DNA of 64,000 nucleotides, from contig NZ_JADZLQ010000003.1 in the NCBI RefSeq assembly GCF_015905305.1, positions 1 through 64,000 of the forward strand, in the 5' to 3' direction. The DNA comes from Pinirhizobacter soli (lineage in GTDB: Bacteria > Pseudomonadota > Gammaproteobacteria > Xanthomonadales > Rhodanobacteraceae). The translations under genes were made by a program, and so were the position numbers. Positions 33,679-43,067 of the stretch are shown here, one piece after another; position 1 is the stretch's first letter; each line of letters starts with the position of its first letter. The notes beneath the pieces were generated by a model. The model did not search any database. It had not been told where the DNA came from and saw nothing but the letters and a program-made list of their open reading frames with translations.

Positions 33679-34962
33679 TTACGGACGTTCGAGGATGGCG
33701 GTCACGCCCATGCCGCCGGCCGTGCAGATCGAGATCAGGCCACGGCCCGAACCCTTCTGTTCCAGAAGCTTTGCCAGGGTTGCCACGATGCGCGCGCCGG
33801 TGGCGGCGAACGGATGGCCGGCGGCAAGGCTCGAGCCATTCACGTTCATCTTCGCTGGGTCGATCGAACCCAAGGCCGGGCGGCCCAGGCGGCGCTGGCA
33901 GTAGTCTTCCGATTCCCACGCGCGCAAGGTGCACAGCACCTGGGCGGCGAAGGCCTCGTGGATTTCGTAGAAGTCGAAATCCTGCAGGGTAAGGCCGGCG
34001 CGGTCGAGCATGCGCGGCACGGCCACGGTGGGCGCCATCAGCAGGCCTTCGCCATGGACGAAATCAACCGCCGCCACTTCGCTATGGGTGATGTAGGCCT
34101 GGATTTTCAGGCCACGCTCGGCCGCCCACGCATCGCTGGCCAGCAGCACCGCGGCGGCGCCGTCGGAAAGCCCGGTGGAGTTGCCCGCGGTAAGCGTGCC
34201 CTGGCCCGTGGTCTTGTCGAAGGCGGGCTTGAGCGTGGCGAGTTTCTCCAGCGAGGTATCCGGCCGCAGGAAGCCATCGCGCTTCAAGCCGCGGAAGGGC
34301 ACCAGCAGGTCGTTGAAGAAGCCGGCATCGTAGGCGGCGGCGAGCTTTTGATGGCTCTGCATGGCCAGACGATCCTGCGCCTGGCGCTCGATGTGCCATT
34401 CACGGGCCATCAGCTCGCAATGGTCGCCCATGGATTTGCCCGTACGCGGCTCGGCCACGCCGGGGAAAGAGGGCTTCAGTTCCTTCAGCGAGAAGCCACG
34501 CGTGGCCGCCCGGAATTTTTCCTTGAAGGTCTTGGCGCGGTTGACCGACAACAGGCGCTTGCGCAGCCGGGTGCCATAGACGATGGGTACGTCGCTGGTG
34601 GTGTCCGAGCCGCCGGCGATACCCGCCTGGATCTGCCCGGTGGCGATCTTGTTGGCAACGATGATGGCGTTGTCGAGCGAGGTGCCGCAGGCGCGGGCGG
34701 TGGTGATGCCCGGTGTGGTCGGGGCCAAGCCCGATGACAGCAGCGCCTCGCGGGCGAGGTTCCATTCCGATGGATGGCGGATCACCGCGCCCATCGCCAC
34801 TTCGCCCAGCTCCACCCCATGCAGGCCGAAGCGTTCGACCAGGGCACCCAACACCTTGACGGACATGCCGAAATTGCCGACATCGGCGTAGGCGGTGTTG
34901 TTGCGACAGAAGGGAATGCGGACGCCACCGACGACACCCACGCGCGTTTGCGGTTTTTCCAT
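33679..34962 (-). CDS. fadI: Acetyl-CoA C-acyltransferase (FadI-like thiolase)
   Basis: Last step of fatty-acid beta-oxidation: thiolytic cleavage of 3-ketoacyl-CoA. The 427-residue thiolase has the nucleophilic Cys in TTARACGTSLDNAI, the long loop typical of the FadI/trifunctional-beta group, FDFYEIHEAFAAQVL, GSSLAAGHPFAATGAR with the catalytic His, and the second Cys in SICTAGGMGV. The ATG at 34962 (MEKPQTRVGV) is chosen; a TTG two codons upstream is also open. A partner fadJ gene is not in the neighbourhood. An 18-bp palindrome lies just upstream. Confidence 0.9.
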   Translation of the reverse strand: MEKPQTRVGVVGGVRIPFCRNNTAYADVGNFGMSVKVLGALVERFGLHGVELGEVAMGAVIRHPSEWNLAREALLSSGLAPTTPGITTARACGTSLDNAIIVANKIATGQIQAGIAGGSDTTSDVPIVYGTRLRKRLLSVNRAKTFKEKFRAATRGFSLKELKPSFPGVAEPRTGKSMGDHCELMAREWHIERQAQDRLAMQSHQKLAAAYDAGFFNDLLVPFRGLKRDGFLRPDTSLEKLATLKPAFDKTTGQGTLTAGNSTGLSDGAAAVLLASDAWAAERGLKIQAYITHSEVAAVDFVHGEGLLMAPTVAVPRMLDRAGLTLQDFDFYEIHEAFAAQVLCTLRAWESEDYCQRRLGRPALGSIDPAKMNVNGSSLAAGHPFAATGARIVATLAKLLEQKGSGRGLISICTAGGMGVTAILERP

Positions 34963-34988
34963 GCTCAAGACGATCCGGCCACCTTGGG

Positions 34989-35006
34989 GTCGAACAGCTG
35001 TTCGAC
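34989..35006. promoter_or_regulatory. 18-bp perfect palindrome upstream of the thiolase gene
   Basis: GTCGAACAGCTGTTCGAC is perfectly self-complementary. It lies 27 bases upstream of the thiolase start and about 94 bases upstream of the divergent gene at 35100. The size and symmetry suit an operator for a dimeric repressor such as a TetR-type fatty-acid regulator. The regulator is not in this window. Confidence 0.45.
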
Positions 35007-35099
35007 GGGGATTCCAAGGCTAACGCGGGCAAGCTCTGCGGGAAAGGCTTAAAACGCCCAATGGTAGAATCGCGGTTTACTTCCGTTGGGATTCCTCCG

Positions 35100-36227
35100 G
35101 TGAATGATGTAGTTGCCTGCCCGGCTGTGCTGGCCCTGGAGCTGGCTCCGGGCGAGACGCCGTCGCGCCTGATGCTCACCCGTGAAGAAGCCCAGGAACT
35201 GGCAGGCCTGGTGGCCGAAGACCTGCGAAACCTGCTGCCGGGCGTGGAAACTTCGCGCCTGGCGGTGGCCGGCGCGTTGTTCGATGCGGTGGAGTTGCTG
35301 CGCCCGGGCTTTCCCGTGCACGCCACGCTCGATGAGCTCGCCCGGCGCATCCCTCGTGTCACCGGCGAGGCCGCCGTGGTCGCCTTCGGCAGCAACCAGG
35401 GCCAGATGCCGGCGCAACCGCTGGTCCCGGACCCCACCTATGCCGGCGGCCCGATGCGCCTGCTGCCCTGGACACTACTGGCCGACGAAGCCTTGGCCGA
35501 AGACCTCGCCGCGCGGATCGAAACCGAACTGGTGGGCCGCGGTGAAGCCGGCGCGCGCACGTCCGATTTCCTCATGCGCACCCTGGGCGTGCGCTTCGAG
35601 CACGCGCGGTACTTGAGCCGCAACGACGTGATGGCCATGACGTGCGTGCAATACGAGCACGTCAACCTGGCCCCGCTGTGGACCCTGCTCGAGGCGGCGC
35701 TGCTTACTCCTTATAAAGAAGAATCCACTCTCACCCTGCGCGGCCTGCCCCTCCGCTACGGGGCCGGACGGGTATCCGCGCCGCCCCTGGCCACCTGGTT
35801 TGCTGAAACTGCCGGCCATGGCGACGACGATGCCGCCCATCAACTGGCAGGCATCCTCTTTGAACTTCGGCAATATTCAGCCGTGCTCAATGCCCATGGC
35901 ATCGCCTTCGGATTCGAGGGCACGGCGCCCACCGTCGGTTACGCGATGGAAGCGGTGAACGATCCCAATCCCACCTTCGGCAAACCCAGGCTGTTTGCCC
36001 ACCAGGCCCGGGGCCTGGGCGTGGTGGCAGTGACGGTGGCGCAAACACAAGGTTCGGCCGAACCCAGGATCCTCGCCCACGGCTTCCCGCTGGCCGGCGA
36101 CGCCATGGAAACCATGTTGCAGGCGCTGCACGCCCGCTATAACGCGGACGAAACCATCACGGACCTGGGCACGTTGTTCCTTGCACCGGGGCGGCGCCTG
36201 GCCGTTCCGGCAGCGTCCGTCCATTAG
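35100..36227 (+). CDS. Conserved hypothetical protein
   Basis: A 375-residue soluble protein without signal peptide or membrane segments, which I do not recognise as a named family. It begins MNDVVACPAVLALELAPGE (GTG at 35100). It is acidic, and its C-terminal half has stretches such as AGILFELRQYSAVLNAHGIAF and ILAHGFPLAGDAMETMLQAL. A TAGAAT -10-like box at 35065-35070 lies between an earlier in-frame ATG (35061) and this start, which favours 35100. Divergent from the thiolase gene and followed after 59 bases by a cyclic-di-GMP protein. Confidence 0.8.
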   Translation: MNDVVACPAVLALELAPGETPSRLMLTREEAQELAGLVAEDLRNLLPGVETSRLAVAGALFDAVELLRPGFPVHATLDELARRIPRVTGEAAVVAFGSNQGQMPAQPLVPDPTYAGGPMRLLPWTLLADEALAEDLAARIETELVGRGEAGARTSDFLMRTLGVRFEHARYLSRNDVMAMTCVQYEHVNLAPLWTLLEAALLTPYKEESTLTLRGLPLRYGAGRVSAPPLATWFAETAGHGDDDAAHQLAGILFELRQYSAVLNAHGIAFGFEGTAPTVGYAMEAVNDPNPTFGKPRLFAHQARGLGVVAVTVAQTQGSAEPRILAHGFPLAGDAMETMLQALHARYNADETITDLGTLFLAPGRRLAVPAASVH

Positions 36228-36286
36228 CCGGGCCTGCCCAAAGCAGCTACGCTGCAAATACCTCAAGGGCAGGTGAAAAACAGACC

Positions 36287-38785
36287 ATGGGCCGGCTTCC
36301 ACCCCGGGACGGGAACGACCAACTCGCGTGGACCGCAAGTGACCTGACGGCCCAGGTGCTGTCGGTGCTGCCAGGCCTGGTGGCCTATCTCGATCCCGAA
36401 CGCCGCTATCTGTACGCCAATCCGTCGTACCAACGCTGGATGGTGGCCGAACCTGAAGACATGATCGGCCGCACCGTGGCCGACGTGCTGGGCGCCGAGC
36501 GCTACGCCATGGTCGAAGAAGACATGGACAAAGCCTTTGCCGGCACGGAGTCCCATTTCGAGCGTTACATCCCCTTCGACGACCACGAGCGCTACGTCAG
36601 CGGCAGCTACACCCCCGACCATGCCCCCGACGGCAGCGTGCGCGGGGTGATCGTGATGGTGGTGGACATCACCGAGCGCCACGAGCTCGAACTGCAGTTG
36701 AAGGAAAGCCAGTCGCGCTTCGAGGGGGCCTTCGAACATGCCTCCATCGGCATGGCGCTGGTGCGGCCGGACGGTGGCTTCATGCAGGTGAACGGCGTGC
36801 TGGGCCGCATGCTCGGCCACACCGCCGCCATCCTGGTGACCAAGACCTTCCAGGAGATCACCCATCCGGACGACCTGGCCGCCGACCTGCAACTCCTGGG
36901 TGAGCTCATTGCGGGCGAGCGCGAAAGCTACCAGATGGAAAAACGCTACTTCCATCGCGATGGGCACACGGTGCACACGATGCTGAGCGTGTCGCTGGTG
37001 CGCGATGTCGAGGGCGACCCGATGTATTTCGTCTCGCAGATCCAGGACATCAGCGAGCGCAAGGCGGCGGAAGCGGCGCTGTTCCACGAGCGCGAACTGG
37101 CCCAGGTAACGCTCAAATCCATCGGCGACGCCGTGATCACCACCGATCTTGAGCTTCGCATCACCTCGCTCAACCCCATCGCCGAGGCCATGACCGGCTG
37201 GACCCATGCCGATGCGCTAGGCAAACCGATGGACGACGTATTCCGCATCCGCGACGTCGACACGGGCGAGGCTGCCGACAATCCGTTGCGGGCGGCGATC
37301 AAGGGCAACGTGATCGTGGGGCTGGCCAGCGACACCGCGCTGATCCACTTGAACGGCTTCGACAGCCCGATCGAGGATTCCGCCGCGCCCATCCACGACA
37401 ACAGCGGGCGCGTGATCGGCGGCGTGCTGGTGTTCCACGATGTGAGCGAAACACGCGCGCTGGCCATGAAGATGGCGCACCTGGCCAGCCACGACACGCT
37501 CACGGGCCTGCCCAACCGAAACGTGCTGCATGCACGGATGGAGCAGGCCATCGCCGCCGCCCTGCCCAGGCACCGGCGCGTGGCGGCGCTGTTCATCGAC
37601 ATCGATCATTTCAAGCAGGTCAACGATGTGCTGGGCCACAAGGCCGGCGATCGCCTGCTCAAGGCCGTGGCGCAACTGATCCGCAGCGAGATCGGCGACG
37701 ACGATATGGTGTCGCGGCTGGGCGGCGACGAATTCGTGGTGATGCTGCCGCACGTGGACAATGCCGCCCACGCGGTGGGCGTGGCCGAGCGGTTGCTTGA
37801 GCGCGTGAACGAGGCAGTATCCACCGAATCGGCAGACCTCTCGGTGAACTTCTCCATCGGCATCAGCCTGTGCCCGGACGATGCCACGGACGCTGAAAAC
37901 CTGATCCACAACGCCGACACGGCGATGTACGAGGCCAAGCAGCAAGGCCGCAACGGGTATCGCATGTTCAGCACCAACATGCGCCACCGCGGCGCGGCGC
38001 ATGCGGCGATCGAAGTGGCGCTGCGCAAGGCGCTGGTGCGCAATGAGCTATCGGTGCAATACCAGCCCAAGGTGGACGTGCGCACCGGCTGGATCGTGGG
38101 CGCCGAGGCCTTGCTGCGCTGGATCGTGGACGGCGAGGAAGTGTATTCCCCCGAGGAATTCATCCCCATTGCCGAAGAAGCCGGGCTGATCGTGATGATC
38201 GGTGAATGGGTGCTGCGCCGGGCCTGCGAGCAGGCGGAGAAATGGCGCGCGGTGTACAAGCGCGTGCCCATATCGGTGAACGTGTCGGCCGTGCAGTTCC
38301 AGCACACGCGCTTCTTCGAAACCCTCACATCCGTGCTGGACGACACCGGCCTGCCGCCGGCGCTGCTGGAACTGGAACTGACCGAGCGCATGGTGATGTC
38401 CGGCCACGGCCACGTGCCGGACCTCCTGCAGCGGATCAAGAAGCTGGGCGTGAAGCTGTCACTGGACGACTTCGGCACCGGCTATTGCAGTTTGTCGTAC
38501 CTGAAGCACTTCCCCATCGACACCTTGAAGATCGATCGCGCCTTCATCCGCGACATCGGCGCCGACCACCAGAGCACCACCATCACCGGCGCCATCGTCG
38601 CCCTGGCCCACAGCCTGGACAAGAGCGTGGTGGCCGAAGGCGTGGAAACCACCGACCAGGCCCAATACCTGCTGGCCGCCGGCTGCCCCATCATGCAGGG
38701 CTTCCTCTACGGCATGCCCATGCCCCCCGCCGAATTCGCCGAACTACTCGCCGCCGCCGACGACAGCATGGACGAGTATTTCTAG
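36287..38785 (+). CDS. PAS-PAS-PAS-GGDEF-EAL cyclic-di-GMP protein
   Basis: An 832-residue cytoplasmic sensor with no membrane segment. Three PAS domains (about residues 15-135, 140-265, 275-395) precede GGDEF and EAL. The cyclase motif RLGGDEF is intact, but the inhibitory RxxD site upstream is GDDD, so product feedback is probably lost. The EAL domain keeps AEALLRW, NVSAVQF, ELTERMVM, LDDFGTGYCSLSYL, KIDRAFIRDI and VVAEGVET, so phosphodiesterase activity is likely. The net direction of activity cannot be read from sequence. Ligands of the PAS domains are unknown. Confidence 0.93.
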   Translation: MGRLPPRDGNDQLAWTASDLTAQVLSVLPGLVAYLDPERRYLYANPSYQRWMVAEPEDMIGRTVADVLGAERYAMVEEDMDKAFAGTESHFERYIPFDDHERYVSGSYTPDHAPDGSVRGVIVMVVDITERHELELQLKESQSRFEGAFEHASIGMALVRPDGGFMQVNGVLGRMLGHTAAILVTKTFQEITHPDDLAADLQLLGELIAGERESYQMEKRYFHRDGHTVHTMLSVSLVRDVEGDPMYFVSQIQDISERKAAEAALFHERELAQVTLKSIGDAVITTDLELRITSLNPIAEAMTGWTHADALGKPMDDVFRIRDVDTGEAADNPLRAAIKGNVIVGLASDTALIHLNGFDSPIEDSAAPIHDNSGRVIGGVLVFHDVSETRALAMKMAHLASHDTLTGLPNRNVLHARMEQAIAAALPRHRRVAALFIDIDHFKQVNDVLGHKAGDRLLKAVAQLIRSEIGDDDMVSRLGGDEFVVMLPHVDNAAHAVGVAERLLERVNEAVSTESADLSVNFSIGISLCPDDATDAENLIHNADTAMYEAKQQGRNGYRMFSTNMRHRGAAHAAIEVALRKALVRNELSVQYQPKVDVRTGWIVGAEALLRWIVDGEEVYSPEEFIPIAEEAGLIVMIGEWVLRRACEQAEKWRAVYKRVPISVNVSAVQFQHTRFFETLTSVLDDTGLPPALLELELTERMVMSGHGHVPDLLQRIKKLGVKLSLDDFGTGYCSLSYLKHFPIDTLKIDRAFIRDIGADHQSTTITGAIVALAHSLDKSVVAEGVETTDQAQYLLAAGCPIMQGFLYGMPMPPAEFAELLAAADDSMDEYF

Positions 38786-39234
38786 CTGAAGATTTGCTCC
38801 AGCATCGCGTAGTCGCAGCGTGCCATGCCGAGGCTCGCGTAGGTGGACTGGGCGCGGGTGTTCTCGGTTTCAACGTAAAGGCGCGTGCCGACTGCGCCGG
38901 CTTCTTTCGCCCGCTCTTTGACCGCCTGGTACAGAGCGCGAAATACGCCGCGGCGCCGCGCCTCTTCCGCCACATAAACACTCTGTACCCACCAGAAGTC
39001 GCCGTTGCGCCAGTCGCTCCACTCGTAAGTGATCAGCAGGCTGCCAGCCGGGACGCCATCGAGTTCGGCCACCAGGTAGGTGCCGCGACGCGGGTCGGCG
39101 AATACGGCTTCGGTGCCGCGACGAAGCACGGCTTCGTCCAGGTGCTTGTGCTCGGTCTCCCAGGCCATCGCGGCGTTCCACTTCACCAGATGGTCGATGT
39201 CCGCAGGGGTGGCGGGGCGGATGGTAATGCTCAT
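38782..39234 (-). CDS. GNAT family N-acetyltransferase
   Basis: A 150-residue acetyltransferase with the GNAT core: ITIRPATPADIDHLVKW at the N-terminus, the beta-4 segment WVQSVYVAEEARRRGVFRALYQAV with the acetyl-CoA pyrophosphate loop (RRRGVFRAL), and VETENTRAQSTYASLGM. The substrate is unknown. Its ATG overlaps the ntrC stop (39231-39234), placing it as third gene behind ntrB and ntrC, and it is convergent with the GGDEF-EAL gene by four bases. Confidence 0.9.
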   Translation of the reverse strand: MSITIRPATPADIDHLVKWNAAMAWETEHKHLDEAVLRRGTEAVFADPRRGTYLVAELDGVPAGSLLITYEWSDWRNGDFWWVQSVYVAEEARRRGVFRALYQAVKERAKEAGAVGTRLYVETENTRAQSTYASLGMARCDYAMLEQIFS

Positions 39235-40622
39235 GATGCGTCGTCCTTCGGGCGGCGCGCACGGGACGCGCCGAGTTTGCGGGTGAGGGTGTTGCGGCCC
39301 ACGCCGAGCGAGGCCGCAGCCTGCTGGCGATGGCCGCCGTTGCTTACCAGGGCGGCCTGCAACAGTGTCTTGTCCAATGCGGCGCGGGCGCGGGCGTGGA
39401 TGTCCGTTTCGTTATGAAGCAGCGCTGCCTCTGCCCAGCGGCGCAAGGCATCGGTCCAATCGCTGGGCGAAGCATTGCGATCGCCGGCGGCGCCCAGGTC
39501 CGCGGGAAGAATCTCGCTTCCCGGCGCCACCACGGCCAGTCGGCGGCAGAGGTTTTCAAGCTCCCGCACGTTACCCGGGAAATCGCGCTGCTCCATGATC
39601 TTCTGCGCCGCGCGGGACAGCCGCTTGGGCGGCAGCTTGAACTCGTTGGCCGCGGTGCCGAGGAAATGCTTCGCCAGCAGGGGAATATCCGCACGGCGCT
39701 GGCGCAGCGCGGGAAGTTCGATGCGCACCACGTCCAGGCGGTGCTTGAGGTCGGCGCGGAAATGCCCAGAGGTTACGCGAGCATCCAGGTCCTGGTGCGT
39801 AGCCGCAACGATGCGCACATTGCCACGGATCAGTTCACGGCCGCCCACGCGATAGAACTCGCCGCCCGCCAGCACGCGCAGCAGGCGCGTCTGCAGGGCC
39901 AGCGGCATGTCGCCGATTTCGTCCAGGAACAGCGTGCCGCCTTCGGCCTGTTCGAAGCGGCCGTTATGGCGCCGCGCCGCGCCGGTGAAGGCGCCTGCCT
40001 CGTGACCGAAGAGTTCGCTTTCAAGCAACTCCGAAGGAATGGCCGCGGTGTTCAGCGCAACGAACGCCTTGTTGCGGCGCGCGCTTTCATCGTGCAGCGC
40101 ACGCGCCACCAATTCCTTGCCAGTACCGGTTTCGCCGGTGATCAACACGTTGAGGTCGCTGGCGGCGATGCGGCCGATCAGGCGGAACACCTCGCGCATC
40201 GCTACGCTCTCGCCCAGCAGCGCATGGGCCGCTACGGTCGTGGGCGCCACCGCTTCACTTGGGCTGGCCGCAGCCAAGGCACGCTCGACTGCCTCCACGG
40301 CCTGGTCCAGGTCGAACGGCTTGGCGATGTAATCGGCTGCACCTGCGCGGTAGGCCGCGGCGGTGGTGGCGACATCGGTAAAGGCGCTCATTACGATCAC
40401 CGGTGCCACGGCGCGAGCGTGAAGATCCGCCAGCAGGCTAAGACCGTCTTCGCCGGGCATGCGTACATCGGTAAGGATGAGCGCGGGCTTGCCGTCGGCG
40501 AGTGCGTCGCGCAAGGCGCTGGCATCCCCGAACTCGCGCACCGCATGGCCGGCATCGCGCAGGGCCTCGGCCAGCACGAAACGGACGCCGCGGTCGTCAT
40601 CGGCGATCCATACATCAGCCAT
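39231..40622 (-). CDS. glnG: Nitrogen regulation response regulator NtrC (sigma-54 activator)
   Basis: A 463-residue three-domain regulator. The receiver has DDD at the N-terminus and the phosphoacceptor Asp in [13 protein letters not shown]. The AAA+ domain has Walker A GETGTGKE, the sigma-54 contact [10 protein letters not shown], Walker [14 protein letters not shown], and [11 protein letters not shown] Fis-type helix-turn-helix ends it ([20 protein letters not shown]). The receiver, pairing with the adjacent kinase and the HTH fit NtrC. The ATG at 40622 overlaps the end of glnL by eight bases. The frame upstream runs through glnL and is not used. Confidence 0.93.
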   Translation of the reverse strand: MADVWIADDDRGVRFVLAEALRDAGHAVREFGDASALRDALADGKPALILTDVRMPGEDGLSLLADLHARAVAPVIVMSAFTDVATTAAAYRAGAADYIAKPFDLDQAVEAVERALAAASPSEAVAPTTVAAHALLGESVAMREVFRLIGRIAASDLNVLITGETGTGKELVARALHDESARRNKAFVALNTAAIPSELLESELFGHEAGAFTGAARRHNGRFEQAEGGTLFLDEIGDMPLALQTRLLRVLAGGEFYRVGGRELIRGNVRIVAATHQDLDARVTSGHFRADLKHRLDVVRIELPALRQRRADIPLLAKHFLGTAANEFKLPPKRLSRAAQKIMEQRDFPGNVRELENLCRRLAVVAPGSEILPADLGAAGDRNASPSDWTDALRRWAEAALLHNETDIHARARAALDKTLLQAALVSNGGHRQQAAASLGVGRNTLTRKLGASRARRPKDDAS

Positions 40623-41625
40623 GCGGCTTCTCCATCGGAAGAAAAAGGGAAAACACGGTTTCGCCTGGCTCACTGACAAAGCGCAACTCGCCGCCGTGTT
40701 CGCGGGCGATCTCGCGCGACAGCGCCAAGCCCAGGCCCGTGCCTTCGGGGCGACCGGATACCAGCGGCTGGAACAGGTTGTCGCGAAGCGCATCGGGCAC
40801 GCCGCGGCCGTCGTCGATCACGTCGATGCGCAAGGCACTGCGCGCATGCGGCTCGCCCAGGCGCACGCCGTGCTCCACGCGTGTACGGAATACAAGCGTG
40901 GTGGCACCCGCTTCCACTGCATTGCGCGCCAGGTTCAATAACACCTGAAGCAGGCGGTCCGAATCGCCGGAGGAATCGGGCAGGCTCGGATCGTAGTCGC
41001 GGCGGATGCGTGGTGCGGACGGCTCGGAGGCCACCAGCACCTCGAGGCGCTCGAGCAGTTCATGGATGTTTACCGGTGCGACGCGGGCCGCCCCGCCGTG
41101 GCGAAGGAGGCGGTCGGCCAGAGCTGATAGGCGGTCGGCTTCGGCGATCACCAGGGAAGCGAGGTCCTTCAAGTCTGCCTCGGCGACGCGACGCTGCAAA
41201 AGCTGCGCTGCGCCTCGCAACCCTGCCAGGGGGTTCTTTACCTCATGGGCGAAGCCACGCAGGGTGGCTGATAGAGGCGTGGGCTCAGCGATGTCGCCGA
41301 TCAGGGGATGGACCTCGATCAGGACGGCGCCGTCTGCCAGGGGCTGAAGGGCGATGTCGGCGGTGACGGGGCGGCCGCGGGCCAGTACGACGTGGGCGCC
41401 GCGCAGTTGCAGGACCTGGCGTTCGGCGAGGGCTCGTTCGGCCAGTGGGGCCAGAGCCGGCTCGCGGACGAGGGCGTCGAATTTCTGGCCCTGGGCGCTA
41501 CGGGTGCCTACGCCTAGCCATTCGCCCATGGCGGGGTTGAGCCAGCGGACGGTAAGGCTGGGGTCGACGACCGCCAAGCCGGTGCTGATGAGGGTGGCAA
41601 TTTCGGTCGCTGGTGGTGCGTGCAT
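40615..41625 (-). CDS. glnL: Nitrogen regulation sensor histidine kinase NtrB
   Basis: A 336-residue cytoplasmic kinase with an N-terminal PAS-like domain (TGLAVVDPSLTVRWLNPAM), the H-box GFAHEVKNPLAGLRGAAQLL, an N-box LLQVLLNLARNAVEAGA, and G-boxes DVIDDGRGVPD and GRPEGTGLGLALSREI. NtrB reads nitrogen status via PII and phosphorylates NtrC. glnA, the usual neighbour, is not present; a GNAT gene follows ntrC instead. Confidence 0.93.
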   Translation of the reverse strand: MHAPPATEIATLISTGLAVVDPSLTVRWLNPAMGEWLGVGTRSAQGQKFDALVREPALAPLAERALAERQVLQLRGAHVVLARGRPVTADIALQPLADGAVLIEVHPLIGDIAEPTPLSATLRGFAHEVKNPLAGLRGAAQLLQRRVAEADLKDLASLVIAEADRLSALADRLLRHGGAARVAPVNIHELLERLEVLVASEPSAPRIRRDYDPSLPDSSGDSDRLLQVLLNLARNAVEAGATTLVFRTRVEHGVRLGEPHARSALRIDVIDDGRGVPDALRDNLFQPLVSGRPEGTGLGLALSREIAREHGGELRFVSEPGETVFSLFLPMEKPHG

Positions 41626-41696
41626 TGCACCAATGTAGGGATTTTGAAGGGGATTGGGAAGTAACTATTTTCCCTTGAAATACCCCAAGCCCAAAT

Positions 41697-42146
41697 CTAA
41701 GGTGCGCTCTCATCCGGTGTAACGACGCGTATCGGCCGCGTCCCGATCTTTGCTCCAGTGACCTCATCGATGGCCACGGGTTTGATCTCCGTACCTGTTT
41801 CCTCGTCGAGGAAGCGTGTCAGCTCACCGCCACCACGGTACTGGCGTCCCCATGCGCCGATCATGAAGAGCACCGGCAGGAAATCGCGGCCGGCAGGCGT
41901 CAGCAGATATTCCTCACGCGGCGGGTGCTCTGAGTAGCGGTTTTTCTCCAACAATCCCTCCTCGGTCAGGCTAGCCAGCCGCCGGGTAAGTATGGTCGGG
42001 GCGATACCCAAGCTCTTTCGGAATTGGTCAAAGCGCGTGAGACCGGCATGGGCGTCCCGCAGGACCAGGATGCTCCAGGCGTCACCCGCCACCGCCAAGC
42101 TGCGCGCGATCGCACAGGGTTCGTTACAGCTATTTTTATAGTTCAT
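41697..42146 (-). CDS. HxlR family transcriptional regulator
   Basis: A 149-residue winged-helix regulator with the typical HxlR opening (a Cys in NEPCAIARSLAVAGDAWSIL), DAHAGLTRFDQFRKSLGIAPTILTRRLASL as the recognition part, and the wing GLLEKNRYSEHPPREEYLLTPAG. The cysteine near the N-terminus is conserved in members that sense quinones, diamide or aldehydes. It is divergent from two oxidoreductase genes across 99 bases carrying repeated motifs, so it probably controls them and itself. Confidence 0.92.
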   Translation of the reverse strand: MNYKNSCNEPCAIARSLAVAGDAWSILVLRDAHAGLTRFDQFRKSLGIAPTILTRRLASLTEEGLLEKNRYSEHPPREEYLLTPAGRDFLPVLFMIGAWGRQYRGGGELTRFLDEETGTEIKPVAIDEVTGAKIGTRPIRVVTPDESAP

Positions 42147-42154
42147 ATCATTTT

Positions 42155-42209
42155 GATAGTGACTTACTCTCGAATCGATAGTATAGTCGATTTCGAATCG
42201 ATAGTGACT
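42155..42209. promoter_or_regulatory. Candidate HxlR operators and promoter for the oxidoreductase pair
   Basis: TCGAATCGATAGT occurs twice, at 42170-42182 and 42193-42205, 23 bases apart. GATAGTGACT occurs at 42155-42164 and 42200-42209. A promoter fits among them on the plus strand: GTGACT (42159-42164), 17 bases, TATAGT (42182-42187). A regulator bound to these repeats would cover the promoter. Confidence 0.5.
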
Positions 42210-42245
42210 ATCCGTAACGCGCCACCCATTGGGAGCTTCGAAACC

Positions 42246-43067
42246 ATGAGCAAGAACCGTATCGCCCTGATCACGGGGGCATCTTCAGGCATCGGCGAGG
42301 CCACGGCGGAGCGGCTGACCAAGGCTGGCTATACGGTTTTCGGCACCAGCAGACGCGCTGCCCCAGCAGGAAGGCGACCGTTTGAGATGCTGTCCCTGGA
42401 CGTCAACCGGGACGAATCGGTTGAGGCACTCGTAAAAGACGTCATTCAGCAGGTCGGCCGCATCGACCTGCTCGTCAATAACGCTGGGTTCGGGGTGGCA
42501 CCGGGCGGTGCAGAAGAAAGCTCCATCGAGCAGGCGCAAGCGATCTTCGACACCAACTTCTTTGGGGTGGTCCGGGTGACGCGCGCCGTCGTGCCTCATA
42601 TGCGGCGCCAGGGAAGCGGCCGCATCCTCAACATGGGTTCAGTCCTCGGGTTCCTGCCCATGCCGTACGGGGCGCTGTACGCTGCAACGAAGCATGCGAT
42701 CGAGGGATATTCCGAATCGCTTGACCACGAGTTGCGTACGCACGGCATCCGGGTCTCGGTCATCGAACCGGCTTACACGAAGACGCCATTCGACGCGAAT
42801 TTTCTCGAACCCGACTCCAAACTCGACGTGTACCGCGAAGTGCGCGAGGCAGTGAGCAGGCGGGTGCAAGAGGTCATGACAACAGCCACCGACCCCCGGG
42901 TCGTGGCCGAGGTGGTGCTAAAGGCCGCTATCGCCGCTCGCCCGAAACTTCGTTACCCCGCGGGCGGACTTGCAAGGCGCCTGCAATGGCTCCGCCGATT
43001 TGCCCCGGTGGGGCTGGTGGACACGGTGCTTCGAAAGGATCTGCAACTGGACGGAGTCAAAGCCTGA
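42246..43067 (+). CDS. Short-chain dehydrogenase/reductase
   Basis: A 273-residue classical SDR with the cofactor motif TGASSGIGEATA, NNAGFGVAPGG, the active-site Ser in NMGSVLGFLP, and YAATKHA (the YxxxK pair). It is of the oxidoreductase type that acts on diverse carbonyls; substrate unknown. The ATG at 42246 lies behind the HxlR-controlled region. The stop overlaps the next start (TGATG), so it forms an operon with the MDR enzyme. Confidence 0.93.
   Translation: MSKNRIALITGASSGIGEATAERLTKAGYTVFGTSRRAAPAGRRPFEMLSLDVNRDESVEALVKDVIQQVGRIDLLVNNAGFGVAPGGAEESSIEQAQAIFDTNFFGVVRVTRAVVPHMRRQGSGRILNMGSVLGFLPMPYGALYAATKHAIEGYSESLDHELRTHGIRVSVIEPAYTKTPFDANFLEPDSKLDVYREVREAVSRRVQEVMTTATDPRVVAEVVLKAAIAARPKLRYPAGGLARRLQWLRRFAPVGLVDTVLRKDLQLDGVKA

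Noticed and set aside
34989-35006. Reading the palindrome as a LexA SOS box
   Set aside because: TCGAAC-N4-GTTCGA is the Gram-positive/actinobacterial form; LexA proteins of Lysobacterales use other motifs, and the adjacent genes are not DNA-repair genes.
41640-41660. TTGGTGCA half-site resembling an NtrC box at the ntrB start
   Set aside because: Only one half of the TGCAC...GTGCA palindrome is present and it overlaps the start codon; too weak to call.
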